64,000 bases of DNA. Source: RBG-13-68-16 sp050018455 (GTDB lineage: Bacteria; Acidobacteriota; Thermoanaerobaculia; Thermoanaerobaculales; Thermoanaerobaculaceae). The stretch lies in assembly GCA_050018455.1 (NCBI GenBank), contig JBEKAA010000017.1, forward strand, positions 1 through 64,000, in the 5' to 3' direction. Of this stretch, positions 34,412 to 43,879 are shown in pieces. The notes beneath the pieces were generated by a model. That model made no database searches. It was not told where the DNA came from and was given only the letters and a program-made list of their open reading frames with translations. The stretch's first letter is position 1. The number at the start of each line of letters is the position of its first letter. Both the position numbers and the translations under genes were made by a program.

Positions 34412-37400
34412 TCATTTCGTCTTGATGGGATCAGGCGGTCGTGTCGGAAGGTGCATCGGCCTTTCCTGGTTCGCCTTCAGGACCTCCGCGATGGCGCGCT
34501 CGAGCTGTGGATCGTGGCCGGCGGCCACCAAGTCCGGGGGGTTCTCCACCACGATGTCCGGGTCCACCCCGTGCCCTTCGATGATCCACTTCCCGTCCGC
34601 GGAACCCATGCCTCCGAGCGGCACGAACACCTGCCCCCCGTCAATCAGCGGTCCGCGTCCCGATATTCCGACCACTCCGCCCCAGGAGCGCTTCCCGATC
34701 AGCGGCCCGAGGCCGGCCTGGCGGAACATGTAGGGGAAGATGTCCCCGTCCGAGGCCGAGGTCTCGTTGAGGAGGCACGCCATGTGCCCGACGAACACTG
34801 CGCTCGGGTATGTGCCCGTGTCGTCGCGCAGGCTCGAGTACGTCGTTCCGAGCAGCTTGCGGCTGAGCCGCTCGATGATCTGCTGCGAGACGCTGCCGCC
34901 GCCGTTCGACCGCACGTCGACGATCAGGCCCTCCTTGCGAATCTGCGGGTAGTACCACTTGATGAACTCCGCTATCCCGGCCGGCCCCATGTCGGGAATG
35001 TGCAGGTAGCCGACCCGACCGTCGGTCGCCTTCGCGACCATCTCGCGGTTGCGATCCACCCAGTCGAGGTAGATCAGTTTCTCCTCCGAGAAGATCGGCT
35101 TGTACGTGACCTTGCGTGCGCCATCCGGCGTCGGCTTCGCGTTGACCGTCAGTGTGACCGGGTCCGTTCTGTTCTTGAGCAACCGGTAGATGTTGTCGTT
35201 GCCCTTGAGTTCCTGGCCATCCACCGCCAGGACGTAGTCGCCGACCTTCGCATCGACGCCGATCTCGGTGAGGGGCGCGCGGTACTGTTCCTCCTCGTTC
35301 TCGCCCTTGAAGATCTTGGCGATGCGGTAGCGGTCGGCCTTGGCGTCCACCTCGAAGCGGGCTCCGGGCAGGCCGACCTTGGGCCGCTCCGGGGTCTCGT
35401 AGTCCCCCCCCTCGATGTAGGTATGCCCGACGTTGAGCTCCGACACCATCTCACCCAGCACGTAGGTGAGGTCGGTCCGGTGCGCCACGTACGGCAGCAG
35501 CGTCTTGTATTGGTCGTGCAGCGCCTTCCAATCGTACCCGTGCATATTCTTGACGTAGAAGAAATCACGGTAGCGCCGCCACACCTCGTCGAAGATCTGC
35601 GCCCACTCCTGGGCGGGGACTCGATCCACGAACATGTCCTTGGTCGAGACGGTCTTCTTGTCCTTGGCCTTGGGCTTGGCATCGTACAGGCCGTACGACT
35701 TCGCCTGCTTGACCAGCACTTTCGAACCGTCAAACGAGATCGCGTAGCCGTCGGCGTCCTCGGCCAACGCGGTCGCCTCGCGGTCCTTGATAGCGAAGAT
35801 CATGAGCTGAGGCTTCATGTACGAGTCCCTGCCGTTGAACTGTGAGCCGCGCTTGATGAACAGGAGGTGGCCCTTGATCGCATTGAGGCCGACGTAGTTC
35901 TCCGCGTCCACGGGCACGCGCGACACGCGGCCGGCAAGGCCGTCGAAGTCGATCGTGAGGGGCTCGTCCTTCTTCTCGGGCTTCTGGCCCTTCTCCCCTG
36001 CCGGCTTGCTCCCCTGCTCCTCCCCGACCTTCTCCTCGGCGCCCTTGGTCCCCTTCTCGCCTGTCTTCACGTCGCCGACGGTCACCTCGTCGCTCTGGGG
36101 CGGGAACGGATCCTTCACGTCCTTGCGCAGCGCCAGAGCGAAGATCCCTGTGGTGCGGGTGGCGGCGTAGTTGAACTCTTTGCGGCTCACCAGCGGTGCG
36201 TATTCGCGGTCCGAGAAGTAGAAGAGATAGTTCCCTTCGGGGTCCCAGGACGGGTTGGCGGCGTTGAAAAACTCATCGGTGACGCGGCGAAGCTGGCCGT
36301 CCGCCACGCTCCAGATGTACAGCGAGTCAAAGTTGTTGGCGTTCGACAGAGAGAACGCGAGGAAGCTGCTCTTGGGCGACCAGGCGTAGTCCTGCACCGT
36401 GCCCCGGGTGTCTCGCACGACCTTGGTGAGCTTCTTGTCCGCGATCGCCAGCACCCAGAGGTTGCCGTCCTTGTCGGAGAACGCCAGGCGTTTCCCGTCC
36501 GGCGACCACTCCGGGGCGTACAGCATGCACCTCAGGTCCACGGTGAGCTGCTCGAGGCCGCCCGAGCCGTCCTGGTTGATGAGGTAGACCTCTTCCTCGC
36601 CGCTGCGATCGGAGATGAACGCGATCTTGGTGCCATCCGGCGACCAGCGCGCCCACTTGTCGTGCGCATTCGAGGAGTCGGTGAGGTTGCGGGTGGGTCC
36701 GTGCTCGATCGGAACCGTGAACACGTCGCCGCGCGCCACGAAGAGAGCGCGCTCGCCCTTGGGCGAGAGCGAGAAATCCTCGATGTACTTCTCCACGGCG
36801 TAGTGCGAGGGCCGCATCGCCACGCCGTCGCTGGGCACGGTGATTGAGATCCTGGTGTCCTTGCGCGTGGCGACGTCGAACACCTGCAGCTCGCCATCGA
36901 GCTCGTAGACGATGCGCGAGACGTGGTCCGAGGACGGCCAGCGAACGTCCCACTTGGTCGAGTGGGTCAGTTCCTCCGTCCTCTTCGTCGTCAGGTCGTA
37001 GCGGTAGAGGTTGAGCGTGCCGTCGCGGTCGGAGGCGAAGTAGATCGCAGCGCCGATCCACATAGGGTCGCGGTCGGTGCGCGGGTTGTTGGTGATGTTC
37101 TCCGAGGCGAGCGTCTTGAGGTCACAGACGAAAATGTCCTCCGCCCAGCCGCCCTCGTACCGCTTCCAGGTCCGGAAGTCACGGAACAGCGGCGAGTAGG
37201 CGATCTTCGTCATGTCCGGGGAGTAGTCGCCGGCGCCCGCCGTGTACATCGGCAGAGGCGTCTCCGGTCCGCCATCGATCTGCACGGTGTAGAGCTTCGA
37301 CCGCGCTTCGCCGCCCGAGTCACGTAGCGAGCGGAAAAGCACGGCCTTGCCGTCGCGCGTCCAGCCGTACACCTGGTTGTCCCAACCGTGACGCGGCGCA

Positions 37401-37747
37401 AGCGGTCCCCTGGCGGGGTAGAACGTGAGCTGGCGCGGCACTCCGCCCTCTGCCGGGATCACGTAGACCTGCTCGTCGCCGTCGTACTGCCCGGTGAAGG
37501 CGATCCACTTGCCGTCAGGCGAGAACTTGGGGAACAGCTCGAGGCCAGGGTGCGCCGTCAGGCGCGTCGCCGTGCCGCCGGCCACCGACGCCGTCCAGAG
37601 GTCCCCCCCGTAGCAGAACGCCACGCGGTCCCCGTGGATGTCCGGGAACCGAAGGAGCTTTGTCTGCGCCGATGCCGGTTCCGTCACCGCAGCGGCAACA
37701 AGAACGAACGCCACCACGAAAAGGCGCGCACGAGTTGGTCCAGGCAT
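34412..37747 (-). CDS. Tricorn-type protease (S41) with beta-propellers and PDZ
   Basis: 1111 aa with a signal peptide (LFVVAFVLVAAAVTEPASA), so probably periplasmic. Residues about 30-330 and 335-610 are two beta-propellers with repeated FSPDGKWIAF and WSPDGTKIAF blades. A charged linker (EKGTKGAEEKVGEEQG) precedes the C1 region, a PDZ-like domain at about 850-920, and the S41 core: His in NVGHTYIEGGD, nucleophile Ser in NETSASDGDIF and Glu in IIEGHGVDPDI. Tricorn proteases degrade peptides gated by the propellers. Length and order match bacterial tricorn homologues. A peptidase relic follows downstream. Confidence 0.95.
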   Translation of the reverse strand: MPGPTRARLFVVAFVLVAAAVTEPASAQTKLLRFPDIHGDRVAFCYGGDLWTASVAGGTATRLTAHPGLELFPKFSPDGKWIAFTGQYDGDEQVYVIPAEGGVPRQLTFYPARGPLAPRHGWDNQVYGWTRDGKAVLFRSLRDSGGEARSKLYTVQIDGGPETPLPMYTAGAGDYSPDMTKIAYSPLFRDFRTWKRYEGGWAEDIFVCDLKTLASENITNNPRTDRDPMWIGAAIYFASDRDGTLNLYRYDLTTKRTEELTHSTKWDVRWPSSDHVSRIVYELDGELQVFDVATRKDTRISITVPSDGVAMRPSHYAVEKYIEDFSLSPKGERALFVARGDVFTVPIEHGPTRNLTDSSNAHDKWARWSPDGTKIAFISDRSGEEEVYLINQDGSGGLEQLTVDLRCMLYAPEWSPDGKRLAFSDKDGNLWVLAIADKKLTKVVRDTRGTVQDYAWSPKSSFLAFSLSNANNFDSLYIWSVADGQLRRVTDEFFNAANPSWDPEGNYLFYFSDREYAPLVSRKEFNYAATRTTGIFALALRKDVKDPFPPQSDEVTVGDVKTGEKGTKGAEEKVGEEQGSKPAGEKGQKPEKKDEPLTIDFDGLAGRVSRVPVDAENYVGLNAIKGHLLFIKRGSQFNGRDSYMKPQLMIFAIKDREATALAEDADGYAISFDGSKVLVKQAKSYGLYDAKPKAKDKKTVSTKDMFVDRVPAQEWAQIFDEVWRRYRDFFYVKNMHGYDWKALHDQYKTLLPYVAHRTDLTYVLGEMVSELNVGHTYIEGGDYETPERPKVGLPGARFEVDAKADRYRIAKIFKGENEEEQYRAPLTEIGVDAKVGDYVLAVDGQELKGNDNIYRLLKNRTDPVTLTVNAKPTPDGARKVTYKPIFSEEKLIYLDWVDRNREMVAKATDGRVGYLHIPDMGPAGIAEFIKWYYPQIRKEGLIVDVRSNGGGSVSQQIIERLSRKLLGTTYSSLRDDTGTYPSAVFVGHMACLLNETSASDGDIFPYMFRQAGLGPLIGKRSWGGVVGISGRGPLIDGGQVFVPLGGMGSADGKWIIEGHGVDPDIVVENPPDLVAAGHDPQLERAIAEVLKANQERPMHLPTRPPDPIKTK

Positions 37748-37864
37748 ATGCCCTCCCCAGGGACAGCTTACCCGAATTTTCCATATGAAACAGGTGTCAG
37801 GTACGCATTCAGCTGATTTGCAGTTGCGGCCTGCAATTTGCGGAAACCCACTGCGAGACGGCGG

Positions 37865-37984
37865 TCAAGCTCGTTCAGCTGGTCGGCGCATCCATGGTCC
37901 TCTCTCCGCCGGCTCGCCCCGCCCCGCCCGGTTGTCCACGTGGTAGGTCACACCCTCGACAAGGACTTTCGCCCGCCGCTGCAT
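37865..37984 (-). pseudogene. RAYT-like transposase 5' relic, copy 3
   Basis: A 39-codon frame begins MQRRAKVLVEGVTYHVDNRA and GRGEP, the N-terminal pattern of REP-associated tyrosine transposases (basic start, then YHVxNR). It ends before the catalytic His-hydrophobe-His motif. The homologous block extends to about 37790 and matches 33736-33928. Confidence 0.55.
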
Positions 37985-38120
37985 GAGCCTGTTCTGATCT
38001 CCACGCTCCCGGACTTCAACCAAATGGGTACCTGACACCCTTTCTGGCACCCTTTCCAGGAGCGCAGGAGTTGACAAAATGCCAATTTGTAGAACGATGC
38101 TCTCAGGTCAATCTCAGATA

Positions 38121-38274
38121 AGAGGTCCCCTTCCGCCAGAATCGGGAGAGCTTCGCGGGAGACCCCGGAACACAAGCGGCCGTGCCGACTCTGACCGGGT
38201 GGGGGCTAATCCTCCTAGCGCTTGTCGTGTGCGGCATTGGCGTCGCTGCGATCGGTCGCCGAGTTTTCGCGTAG
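38121..38274 (+). pseudogene. Orphan IPTL-CTERM sorting signal
   Basis: An open stretch of 50 codons ends with VPTLTGWGLILLALVVCGIG followed by VAAIGRRVFA and a stop. The motif (V/I)PTL, a Trp, one membrane helix and a basic tail are the hallmarks of the IPTL-CTERM protein-sorting domain. No start codon or protein body lies upstream, so this is the tail of a lost exported protein. Confidence 0.7.
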
Positions 38275-38335
38275 ACGATTTCCCGCGGGTTCAACCGCGA
38301 CATCGGTGGAGCCGCCCGAGAGTCAAACCCGGGTA

Positions 38336-38358
38336 AGCCCCCGGCAGAGCCGGGGGCT
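38336..38358. repeat. Perfect 10-bp hairpin (dispersed)
   Basis: AGCCCCCGGC-AGA-GCCGGGGGCT. A near copy (CCCTCGGC-AGA-GCCGGGGG) lies at 50954-50976 inside the broken FG-GAP gene, so this is probably a small dispersed palindrome that can act as a terminator. Confidence 0.6.
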
Positions 38359-38473
38359 CATTCGGCAGCTTCGTCAAGCGGATCTATCATCGTGCAGGAG
38401 ATCGCTTTCCCCGTTTTCCAAACCGCAGCCGGGTCAACGGGATGCCCCGGGTACGTACGTAGCTGAGTTGTAA

Positions 38474-38965
38474 CTATTTTGTGCCGGTCGGTGGCTGTCC
38501 CGGGGGCGGGCCGATGACGTACGGCCGGGCATCCTTCATCTGCCACTTGCCGCCCGCTTCGGCCATGATTGCGAACACGTGAATGGTCACCGTCGGCATC
38601 GGCGTGCCGTCGGCGCCTCGGATCCCTTTGATCTCCCCGGTGGCGTCCACTTCGGCGATGGTGGGCGTGAGGAATCGAAACGAGAAGTTGGAGAACGTGT
38701 GGGTCGTGCCCCTGGCGAACCCGGCGTTCTCCTGCTCGAACAGCTTCTCGATGGCGGCCCGGCCGTGCGCCTCGACGCCGAACGGGTTGATGAGACTTGC
38801 GTCCTCGGCCCATATCGCTGCGCGGGCATGAGCGTCGCCGCGCGCCCAGGCGTCCGAGAACTGCTGCCACACCTGCTGAATCGCGGCCTCCGCGCCGGCC
38901 GGAACGGCGGCAACGGCCGGAACGGCCAAGGCGAGAATGACGACAACGGCAAGCAGTGCTTTCAT
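38474..38965 (-). CDS. Exported SnoaL/NTF2-like (DUF4440-type) protein
   Basis: 163 aa from the ATG at 38965, with a GGGGGAA ribosome site. A signal peptide covers about 1-20. The NTF2-like cone fold shows AIQQVWQQFSDAWARGDAHA, WAEDASLINPFG with a conserved Asp, and GRAAIEKLFEQ. Such proteins bind or isomerise small molecules, and many are annotated SgcJ/EcaC-like without proof. The C-terminus is Pro-rich (GPPPGQPP). It is a single minus-strand gene; function is unknown. Confidence 0.8.
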   Translation of the reverse strand: MKALLAVVVILALAVPAVAAVPAGAEAAIQQVWQQFSDAWARGDAHARAAIWAEDASLINPFGVEAHGRAAIEKLFEQENAGFARGTTHTFSNFSFRFLTPTIAEVDATGEIKGIRGADGTPMPTVTIHVFAIMAEAGGKWQMKDARPYVIGPPPGQPPTGTK

Positions 38966-39076
38966 GACTGGTTCCCCCTTTTGCAGGCGTCTGACCAGGA
39001 TCTTCGAGATGTCTTCGCCCACTGATGGCATCAGCAACGCCGCTTCCCGCCGCTGTATTCCGCCCGCCGCGCCAGG

Positions 39077-39310
39077 CTAGAGATCCTTCGTCACGCCCGG
39101 AACCCCCTCGTACTCAGCGGCCGATATGTAGAGACGCATCGTGATGACCGCCGAGAGGCTGACCAGCATCGGGGCGCCGCGGTAGAGAACCACGATAAAG
39201 GATGGACCGATGTCCTGCAGCTCACAGTCAAGGTGCTCCCCGTCCATCGTGGTGATGCGCACCTTCTTGCCCTTCCAGGCTTCCAGCAGTTGCGCCGTTT
39301 CGAGCGCCAT
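39077..39310 (-). CDS. Small Sm-like protein (putative)
   Basis: 77 aa with GGGAAG before the ATG. The pattern KKVRITTMDGEHLDCELQDI and then FIVVLYRGAPMLVSLSAVIT is like an Sm/Hfq-fold barrel (a strand, a DG turn, a bent hydrophobic strand, then an I/V-rich strand). It lacks the YKHA motif of true Hfq, so RNA binding is unproven. It is transcribed away from the large hybrid kinase gene, from a shared ~200-nt region. Confidence 0.55.
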   Translation of the reverse strand: MALETAQLLEAWKGKKVRITTMDGEHLDCELQDIGPSFIVVLYRGAPMLVSLSAVITMRLYISAAEYEGVPGVTKDL

Positions 39311-39515
39311 GTCTTCCCTGCCCTTCTCGACGGCTCACTGCGCCGGCGGTGGCTCACTCAGATTTTCCGCTGTTTTCAGTAAGAAGGATAGCGCAACGGG
39401 GGAATGCGCCAGCAATACCTCGCCCAACAACTCGACCTCGTGGCTTGACCTCAAAGGGGATCACCACGCCGAGGTGCTAGACTTAATTTGCGTGCAGCTG
39501 TTGCGAGAACGTCTC

Positions 39516-42152
39516 ATGTCTTCCTTGAGTCCCGGCAAGGAGAAGCGTTCCGCAGTCGCGGAGCAGGTTGAGCTGACCCGCACTGCGGTCGCCACCCCGT
39601 TCGACATCGAGGCGTTCCACGAAGAGCTTCGTCGGAAGAACCAGCCGCTCCTCCTGTGGTCCGTCGTCGTCTTCAACATTGCCTACGTGTCCTGGACCGT
39701 CTTCGACTTCTTCCTCGCACCGGCCCACTGGCGCTACTTCCTGGCGCTGCGCATCATCGGCGCGCTGCTCAACACGCTGGTCGTGACCGTCGTGCGCCGC
39801 GCGCGGTTCCAGCGTTACACCTGGGAAGCGTTCTGGGCGCTCGCGCTCGTTTGGGGTGGCTTCATTGCGCCGATGTTGCCGTTTGTCGGCGAGAGCTACC
39901 CCGCCTACGTCATGGGTTTCTCAATCGTGATCTTCGGCGCCGGCCTCCTGCCGTTCTGGCAGCCCCGGTGGACGGTGGCCAGCCACGCCGTGCTCCTCGC
40001 GCTGGCTTTCGGGGCTTTCCTGGTCTGGCCTTCGGATTTGTCGTGGCGGGCGGCCCTCGGCAGCGTTTTCTTCATCGCGACCGCAAGCGGCCTCGCGATC
40101 GCGAGCGCGTACTTCAAGTACGACATGGCAAAGCGGGACTATCTCACGCGATCGGAACTCGCGGAGGTTGCCCGCCTCGAGGCCGATGCCAGGATTCGCC
40201 TCGGCCGCGCGAGCGCGGATCTCCAGCAGGCACTCGACCAGCTCAAGAACCTCGACCTTCTGAAGAGCCAGTTCTTCGCCAACGTCTCCCACGAGCTCCG
40301 TACCCCTCTGACGCTGATCCTCGCGCCAGTGGAGAAACTCGCCGAGACCACTTCGGATCCCGAGCCGCTGCGGTACATTCGCGTCATTCGCAACAACGCC
40401 CACCGGTTGCTCCGCCTGATCGACGACTTGCTCGACCTCTCCCGCCTCGATGCCGGGGGATTGCGGCTCAACCTGGCGGACGTGGATGCCCGCGCCGTCG
40501 CGGCCACGGTCTACGAGAACAGCAAGCCGGCGGCGATGGCCAAGGATATCGCGTTCGAGCTCGCTGCGCAGCCTTCGAGCCGGCGTATCTTCGCCGACGC
40601 CCACCGCCTCGAGATTGTCCTCACCAACCTCGTCGGCAACGCGCTCAAGTTCACGCCCCCCGGGGGGCGGATCGACCTTCTCGTGGAGGATCTGCCGGAT
40701 GGAGTGCGGATCGAGGTCGCCGACACCGGGCCCGGCATCCCCGACGATGCGCTGCCTCGGGTGTTCGACCGTTTCTTCCAGCTGTCCACTATCGACCATC
40801 GGCGCGAGGGCGGCGTCGGGATCGGGCTTGCGCTCGCCAAGGAGCTGGTGGAGCTGCACGGTGGGTCTCTCCAGGTGACCAGCGAGGTCGGCCGGGGAAC
40901 GAAGTTCACGGTGTTCATCCCCTTCGGCCGGGAGCACATCCGACCGGAGGTGATCGAGCGGCGCCAGACGGCGTCTGCCCAACCCGACGTCCGCCGCCGG
41001 GTGGAGGACCCCCGGCGCGCCGTCCTCCCACCTCCGTTTACCCCGCCGCACCAACTGCCTGTGGCGCCGGCTGCTCCCTCGGGGACGGCGGTGGAACCCT
41101 CGCGCCGTGCCCGTATCGTGCTCGCCGAGGACAACCAGGAGATGTGCGAGTTCATCCGGGGCCTCCTCGAGCCCGAGTTCGAACTCTACACGGCCGCGGA
41201 CGGCGACGAGGCCTGGGAGCTGGTGGCGCGCGAAGTGCCCGACCTCTTGATCTCGGACGTGATGATGCCTGGGCGCAGCGGAACCGAGCTCTGCCGCGAC
41301 ATCAAGGCGAGCCCCGCCCTCGCGTCGGTCCCGGTCATCCTGCTGACAGCCCGGGTCGGGTCGGAAGCGACCCTGGAGGGTTACGCGCACGGCGCGGACG
41401 ATTTCGTTGCCAAGCCGTTCCACCCGAGGGTGCTCCTGGCACGGGTCCGTGCACAGCTCAAGCTGCGCGCCCTCGGCCTGCAACTCGCCGAGCGGGAGAG
41501 GCTGGCCGTGGTCGGAACGCTCGCCGCAGGGATCCTCCACGAGGTGCGCAACCCGGTGAACGCGATTCTCAACGCCGCGCGGATCCTGGCTGGCGGCGGG
41601 GCGCAGCCGGAGATGTCCGCCAAACTCATCGGCATCATCGGCGACGCGGCCGAGCGCATCCAGGGGATCGCCACGGTCCTCGAGTCGCACGCCCGTCCCG
41701 CGGAGGCCGGCGGCATGGCGCCTTGCGATGTCGGACAGGGCCTGGACGCGACACTGAGGCTGCTCGAATACCGGATGGACGGGGTCGCCGTCCACCGCGA
41801 CTACGGGACTACCGCGCGCGCCGAGGCTTCAGGGGGACCCGTCAATCAGGTGTTTCTCAATCTCTTTGACAACGCCCTGCGCACGGGGGCGCGCAACCTC
41901 TGGGTGCGGACCGGCGTTGACCGCGGTCGGCTCACGGTGCGGATCGGCGACGACGGCCCCGGCGTCTCCGCTGAAATCGCCCAGCGGATCTTCGATCCTT
42001 TCTTCACGACCCGCGATGGCGGTATCGGGCTGGGTCTCTACCTGTCGCGGCGGATCGTCGAGGGGTACCATGGTGCGCTCTGGCTCGAGGAGCGTCAGGG
42101 TGGGGGGGCGGAGTTCGTCGTCGAGCTGCCGGCCGCCCCGGGAACCGGATGA
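39516..42152 (+). CDS. Six-TM hybrid histidine kinase (HK-REC-HK)
   Basis: 878 aa from the ATG at 39516; the frame runs further upstream across the Sm-like gene without merit. Six membrane segments at about 40-205 form the sensor. A short coiled coil leads to HisKA with His259 in NVSHELRTPLT and an ATPase domain with GNALKFTPPGG and DTGPGIPDD. A receiver follows (phospho-Asp about 581 in LISDVMMPGRSG), then a second kinase module with His675 in GILHEVRNPVN and DDGPGVSAEIAQR. Two kinase cores around one receiver is uncommon. It lies upstream of the PilZ-methyltransferase and the receiver-kinase on the same strand, as in Phc-type systems. Confidence 0.9.
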   Translation: MSSLSPGKEKRSAVAEQVELTRTAVATPFDIEAFHEELRRKNQPLLLWSVVVFNIAYVSWTVFDFFLAPAHWRYFLALRIIGALLNTLVVTVVRRARFQRYTWEAFWALALVWGGFIAPMLPFVGESYPAYVMGFSIVIFGAGLLPFWQPRWTVASHAVLLALAFGAFLVWPSDLSWRAALGSVFFIATASGLAIASAYFKYDMAKRDYLTRSELAEVARLEADARIRLGRASADLQQALDQLKNLDLLKSQFFANVSHELRTPLTLILAPVEKLAETTSDPEPLRYIRVIRNNAHRLLRLIDDLLDLSRLDAGGLRLNLADVDARAVAATVYENSKPAAMAKDIAFELAAQPSSRRIFADAHRLEIVLTNLVGNALKFTPPGGRIDLLVEDLPDGVRIEVADTGPGIPDDALPRVFDRFFQLSTIDHRREGGVGIGLALAKELVELHGGSLQVTSEVGRGTKFTVFIPFGREHIRPEVIERRQTASAQPDVRRRVEDPRRAVLPPPFTPPHQLPVAPAAPSGTAVEPSRRARIVLAEDNQEMCEFIRGLLEPEFELYTAADGDEAWELVAREVPDLLISDVMMPGRSGTELCRDIKASPALASVPVILLTARVGSEATLEGYAHGADDFVAKPFHPRVLLARVRAQLKLRALGLQLAERERLAVVGTLAAGILHEVRNPVNAILNAARILAGGGAQPEMSAKLIGIIGDAAERIQGIATVLESHARPAEAGGMAPCDVGQGLDATLRLLEYRMDGVAVHRDYGTTARAEASGGPVNQVFLNLFDNALRTGARNLWVRTGVDRGRLTVRIGDDGPGVSAEIAQRIFDPFFTTRDGGIGLGLYLSRRIVEGYHGALWLEERQGGGAEFVVELPAAPGTG

Positions 42153-42274
42153 GAGGGTTCGCGGCGGCAGGCCGGGGCAGAGGCAACGGTCCGGCCCGAT
42201 GCGCAAGGAAGAGCGGTTTGGCCCGTGTCAGGCCGAAAAGCCCAGGGTCTCGTGGCCAGTGAGATGAGGTGCCG

Positions 42275-43750
42275 ATGCCGAAGTCGTACGAAGAGTTGAT
42301 GGGGGCCTACGGGCGCGCAGTCTTCTTCCGGCCGGAACGACGCCGCGTCCGCGACCTGCTGTCGCGTGATGCGCGGCCGCAACTGCTGGTCCGAGGCGAG
42401 GAGTACCAGCTGTTCGACCTCTCGATGAACGGCGTCTCGTTCAACGTCGCGGATGGGGCCCGACCATGGGCCGTCGGTGCCGAGGTGGAGGTCACGCTGC
42501 TCCTGTACGGGAAGGAGGTGTTTCAGGGGCGCGGCAGGGTCGCCCGACTGGAGCCCGGACCGCGCAAGGGCACTCGCGTCGCGCTGGGCTTGATCACGGG
42601 CTTCCTGGACCTTCCGGAGATCCTCCGACAGGACGAGGAGGGGCGCCTCGAAACCCAGCTGAGCTACGGTCCCGAGTTCTGGCGCACGAAGATCCCGCAG
42701 CGATTCCAGGACGCGGTGTTGCGCGCGGTGTCGTTCCTGCACTTCTACCGGCAGGCGCTCGATCACCACGAAGCGCGCTACAAGGCGGCCGGGGGCGGCG
42801 GGGCCGAGGTGATGGCCGCGCTCGCCGGGCGCGCCCTCGCAGCGCTCCGCGATCCCTGGGCGGCGATCCAGCGCGACGCCTCGCGTGCTGCGGTCGAATG
42901 CCTCTCCGACCCTGAAGTGCTGGTGGCCGCCAAGGACTTCACCGAGACTTTGGTGACGCCGGTGATGATGGGTTGCCCGCTCGTCCACCGCGCCTACACC
43001 AAGCCCCTCGGCTATTCAGGCGACTACCAGGTAATGCAGTACTACTACAATAACGCCCTCGAGGGCGAGTCGGTGTTCGCGCAGGTGTTCCACAAGCTCG
43101 GCGTCGAACACCCCCTCTCGGCCGGGGTCCGCACTCGGAGGGACCTCATCGTCGACCTGATGGAGCAGGAGCACGGGCGCTGCCTCGGGCACGCCGCGAT
43201 CGACGGGACCTTCCGGGTCACGAGCCTCGGATGTGGTCCGGCGCGCGAGGTCTCGGACTTCATTGCCCGCCGCCGTGGGTGGCCCGGTCAGGTGGTCTGG
43301 ACCCTGATCGATCAGGAAGACGAGGCGCTGTCGATCGCTTACCACAGCAGCCACAGCGAGCTCAAGGCGACCGGCGCGAACGGCGCGCTGCACTGCCTCA
43401 ACCTCTCGTTCATCCAGATCCTGCGCGACCCGACCCTGGTGCCGGTCGAGCACCTGCAACACCTCATCTTCAGCACCGGCCTCTTCGACTACCTGCGCGA
43501 GTCGACGGCCCAGGTCCTCGTCAGGGCCCTCTACGACCAGCTGGCCCCCGGCGGCCTCCTGGCGCTCGGCAACGCGCTCGCGCCCAACGACCACTTCTGG
43601 TCGCCGGAGTTCATCCTCGACTGGACCATGCTCTACCGGACGCGGGATGAGATGGTGCGCCTGGCGGCCAAGGTCCCGGAGTCGGCCCAAGTGGACATCA
43701 CCGTCGAGCCGGGCGGCGCATACTACTTTCTCTTAGTCCGCAAGCCCTGA
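42275..43750 (+). CDS. PilZ-domain SAM-dependent methyltransferase (PhcB-like)
   Basis: 491 aa from the ATG at 42275, with GAGGT upstream. Residues about 30-120 resemble a PilZ domain (LSMNGVSFNVADG, then RVARLEPG). Residues about 130-490 are a class I methyltransferase with the SAM motif SLGCGPAREVSDF (about 318) and a preceding KPLGYSGDYQVMQYYYNN, a pattern I associate with PhcB-type 3-hydroxy fatty acid methyl ester synthases. A substrate of fatty-acyl type is therefore possible, but no activity can be read from sequence. It lies between two histidine-kinase genes, which is the Phc arrangement. Confidence 0.75.
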   Translation: MPKSYEELMGAYGRAVFFRPERRRVRDLLSRDARPQLLVRGEEYQLFDLSMNGVSFNVADGARPWAVGAEVEVTLLLYGKEVFQGRGRVARLEPGPRKGTRVALGLITGFLDLPEILRQDEEGRLETQLSYGPEFWRTKIPQRFQDAVLRAVSFLHFYRQALDHHEARYKAAGGGGAEVMAALAGRALAALRDPWAAIQRDASRAAVECLSDPEVLVAAKDFTETLVTPVMMGCPLVHRAYTKPLGYSGDYQVMQYYYNNALEGESVFAQVFHKLGVEHPLSAGVRTRRDLIVDLMEQEHGRCLGHAAIDGTFRVTSLGCGPAREVSDFIARRRGWPGQVVWTLIDQEDEALSIAYHSSHSELKATGANGALHCLNLSFIQILRDPTLVPVEHLQHLIFSTGLFDYLRESTAQVLVRALYDQLAPGGLLALGNALAPNDHFWSPEFILDWTMLYRTRDEMVRLAAKVPESAQVDITVEPGGAYYFLLVRKP

Positions 43751-43879
43751 GCGTCGCGCGGCCCCGTCGGGGGGGTTGCTTCCGGCGACATTGAGAGCGA
43801 AACTCTCATCGGCAGCGGAAGTTGGAGCAGCACGGCAGGATAGGGTTTCTTGCCTGATCGCGCCGGGAAGGATTGAAGC

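Larger units (their letters stand above)
37748..38473. other. 726-nt gap with relics
   Basis: It contains a RAYT-like relic (37865-37984), TACCTGACACCC/GGTGTCAGGTAC motifs on either side of it, the IPTL-CTERM fragment (38121-38274) and a perfect hairpin (38336-38358). No intact gene is seen. Confidence 0.55.

Noticed and set aside
34176..34415. Extension of the peptidase relic up to an ATG overlapping the tricorn stop
   Set aside because: The 80 added residues are Arg/Glu-rich and not protein-like; the true N-terminus is the signal peptide near 34175.
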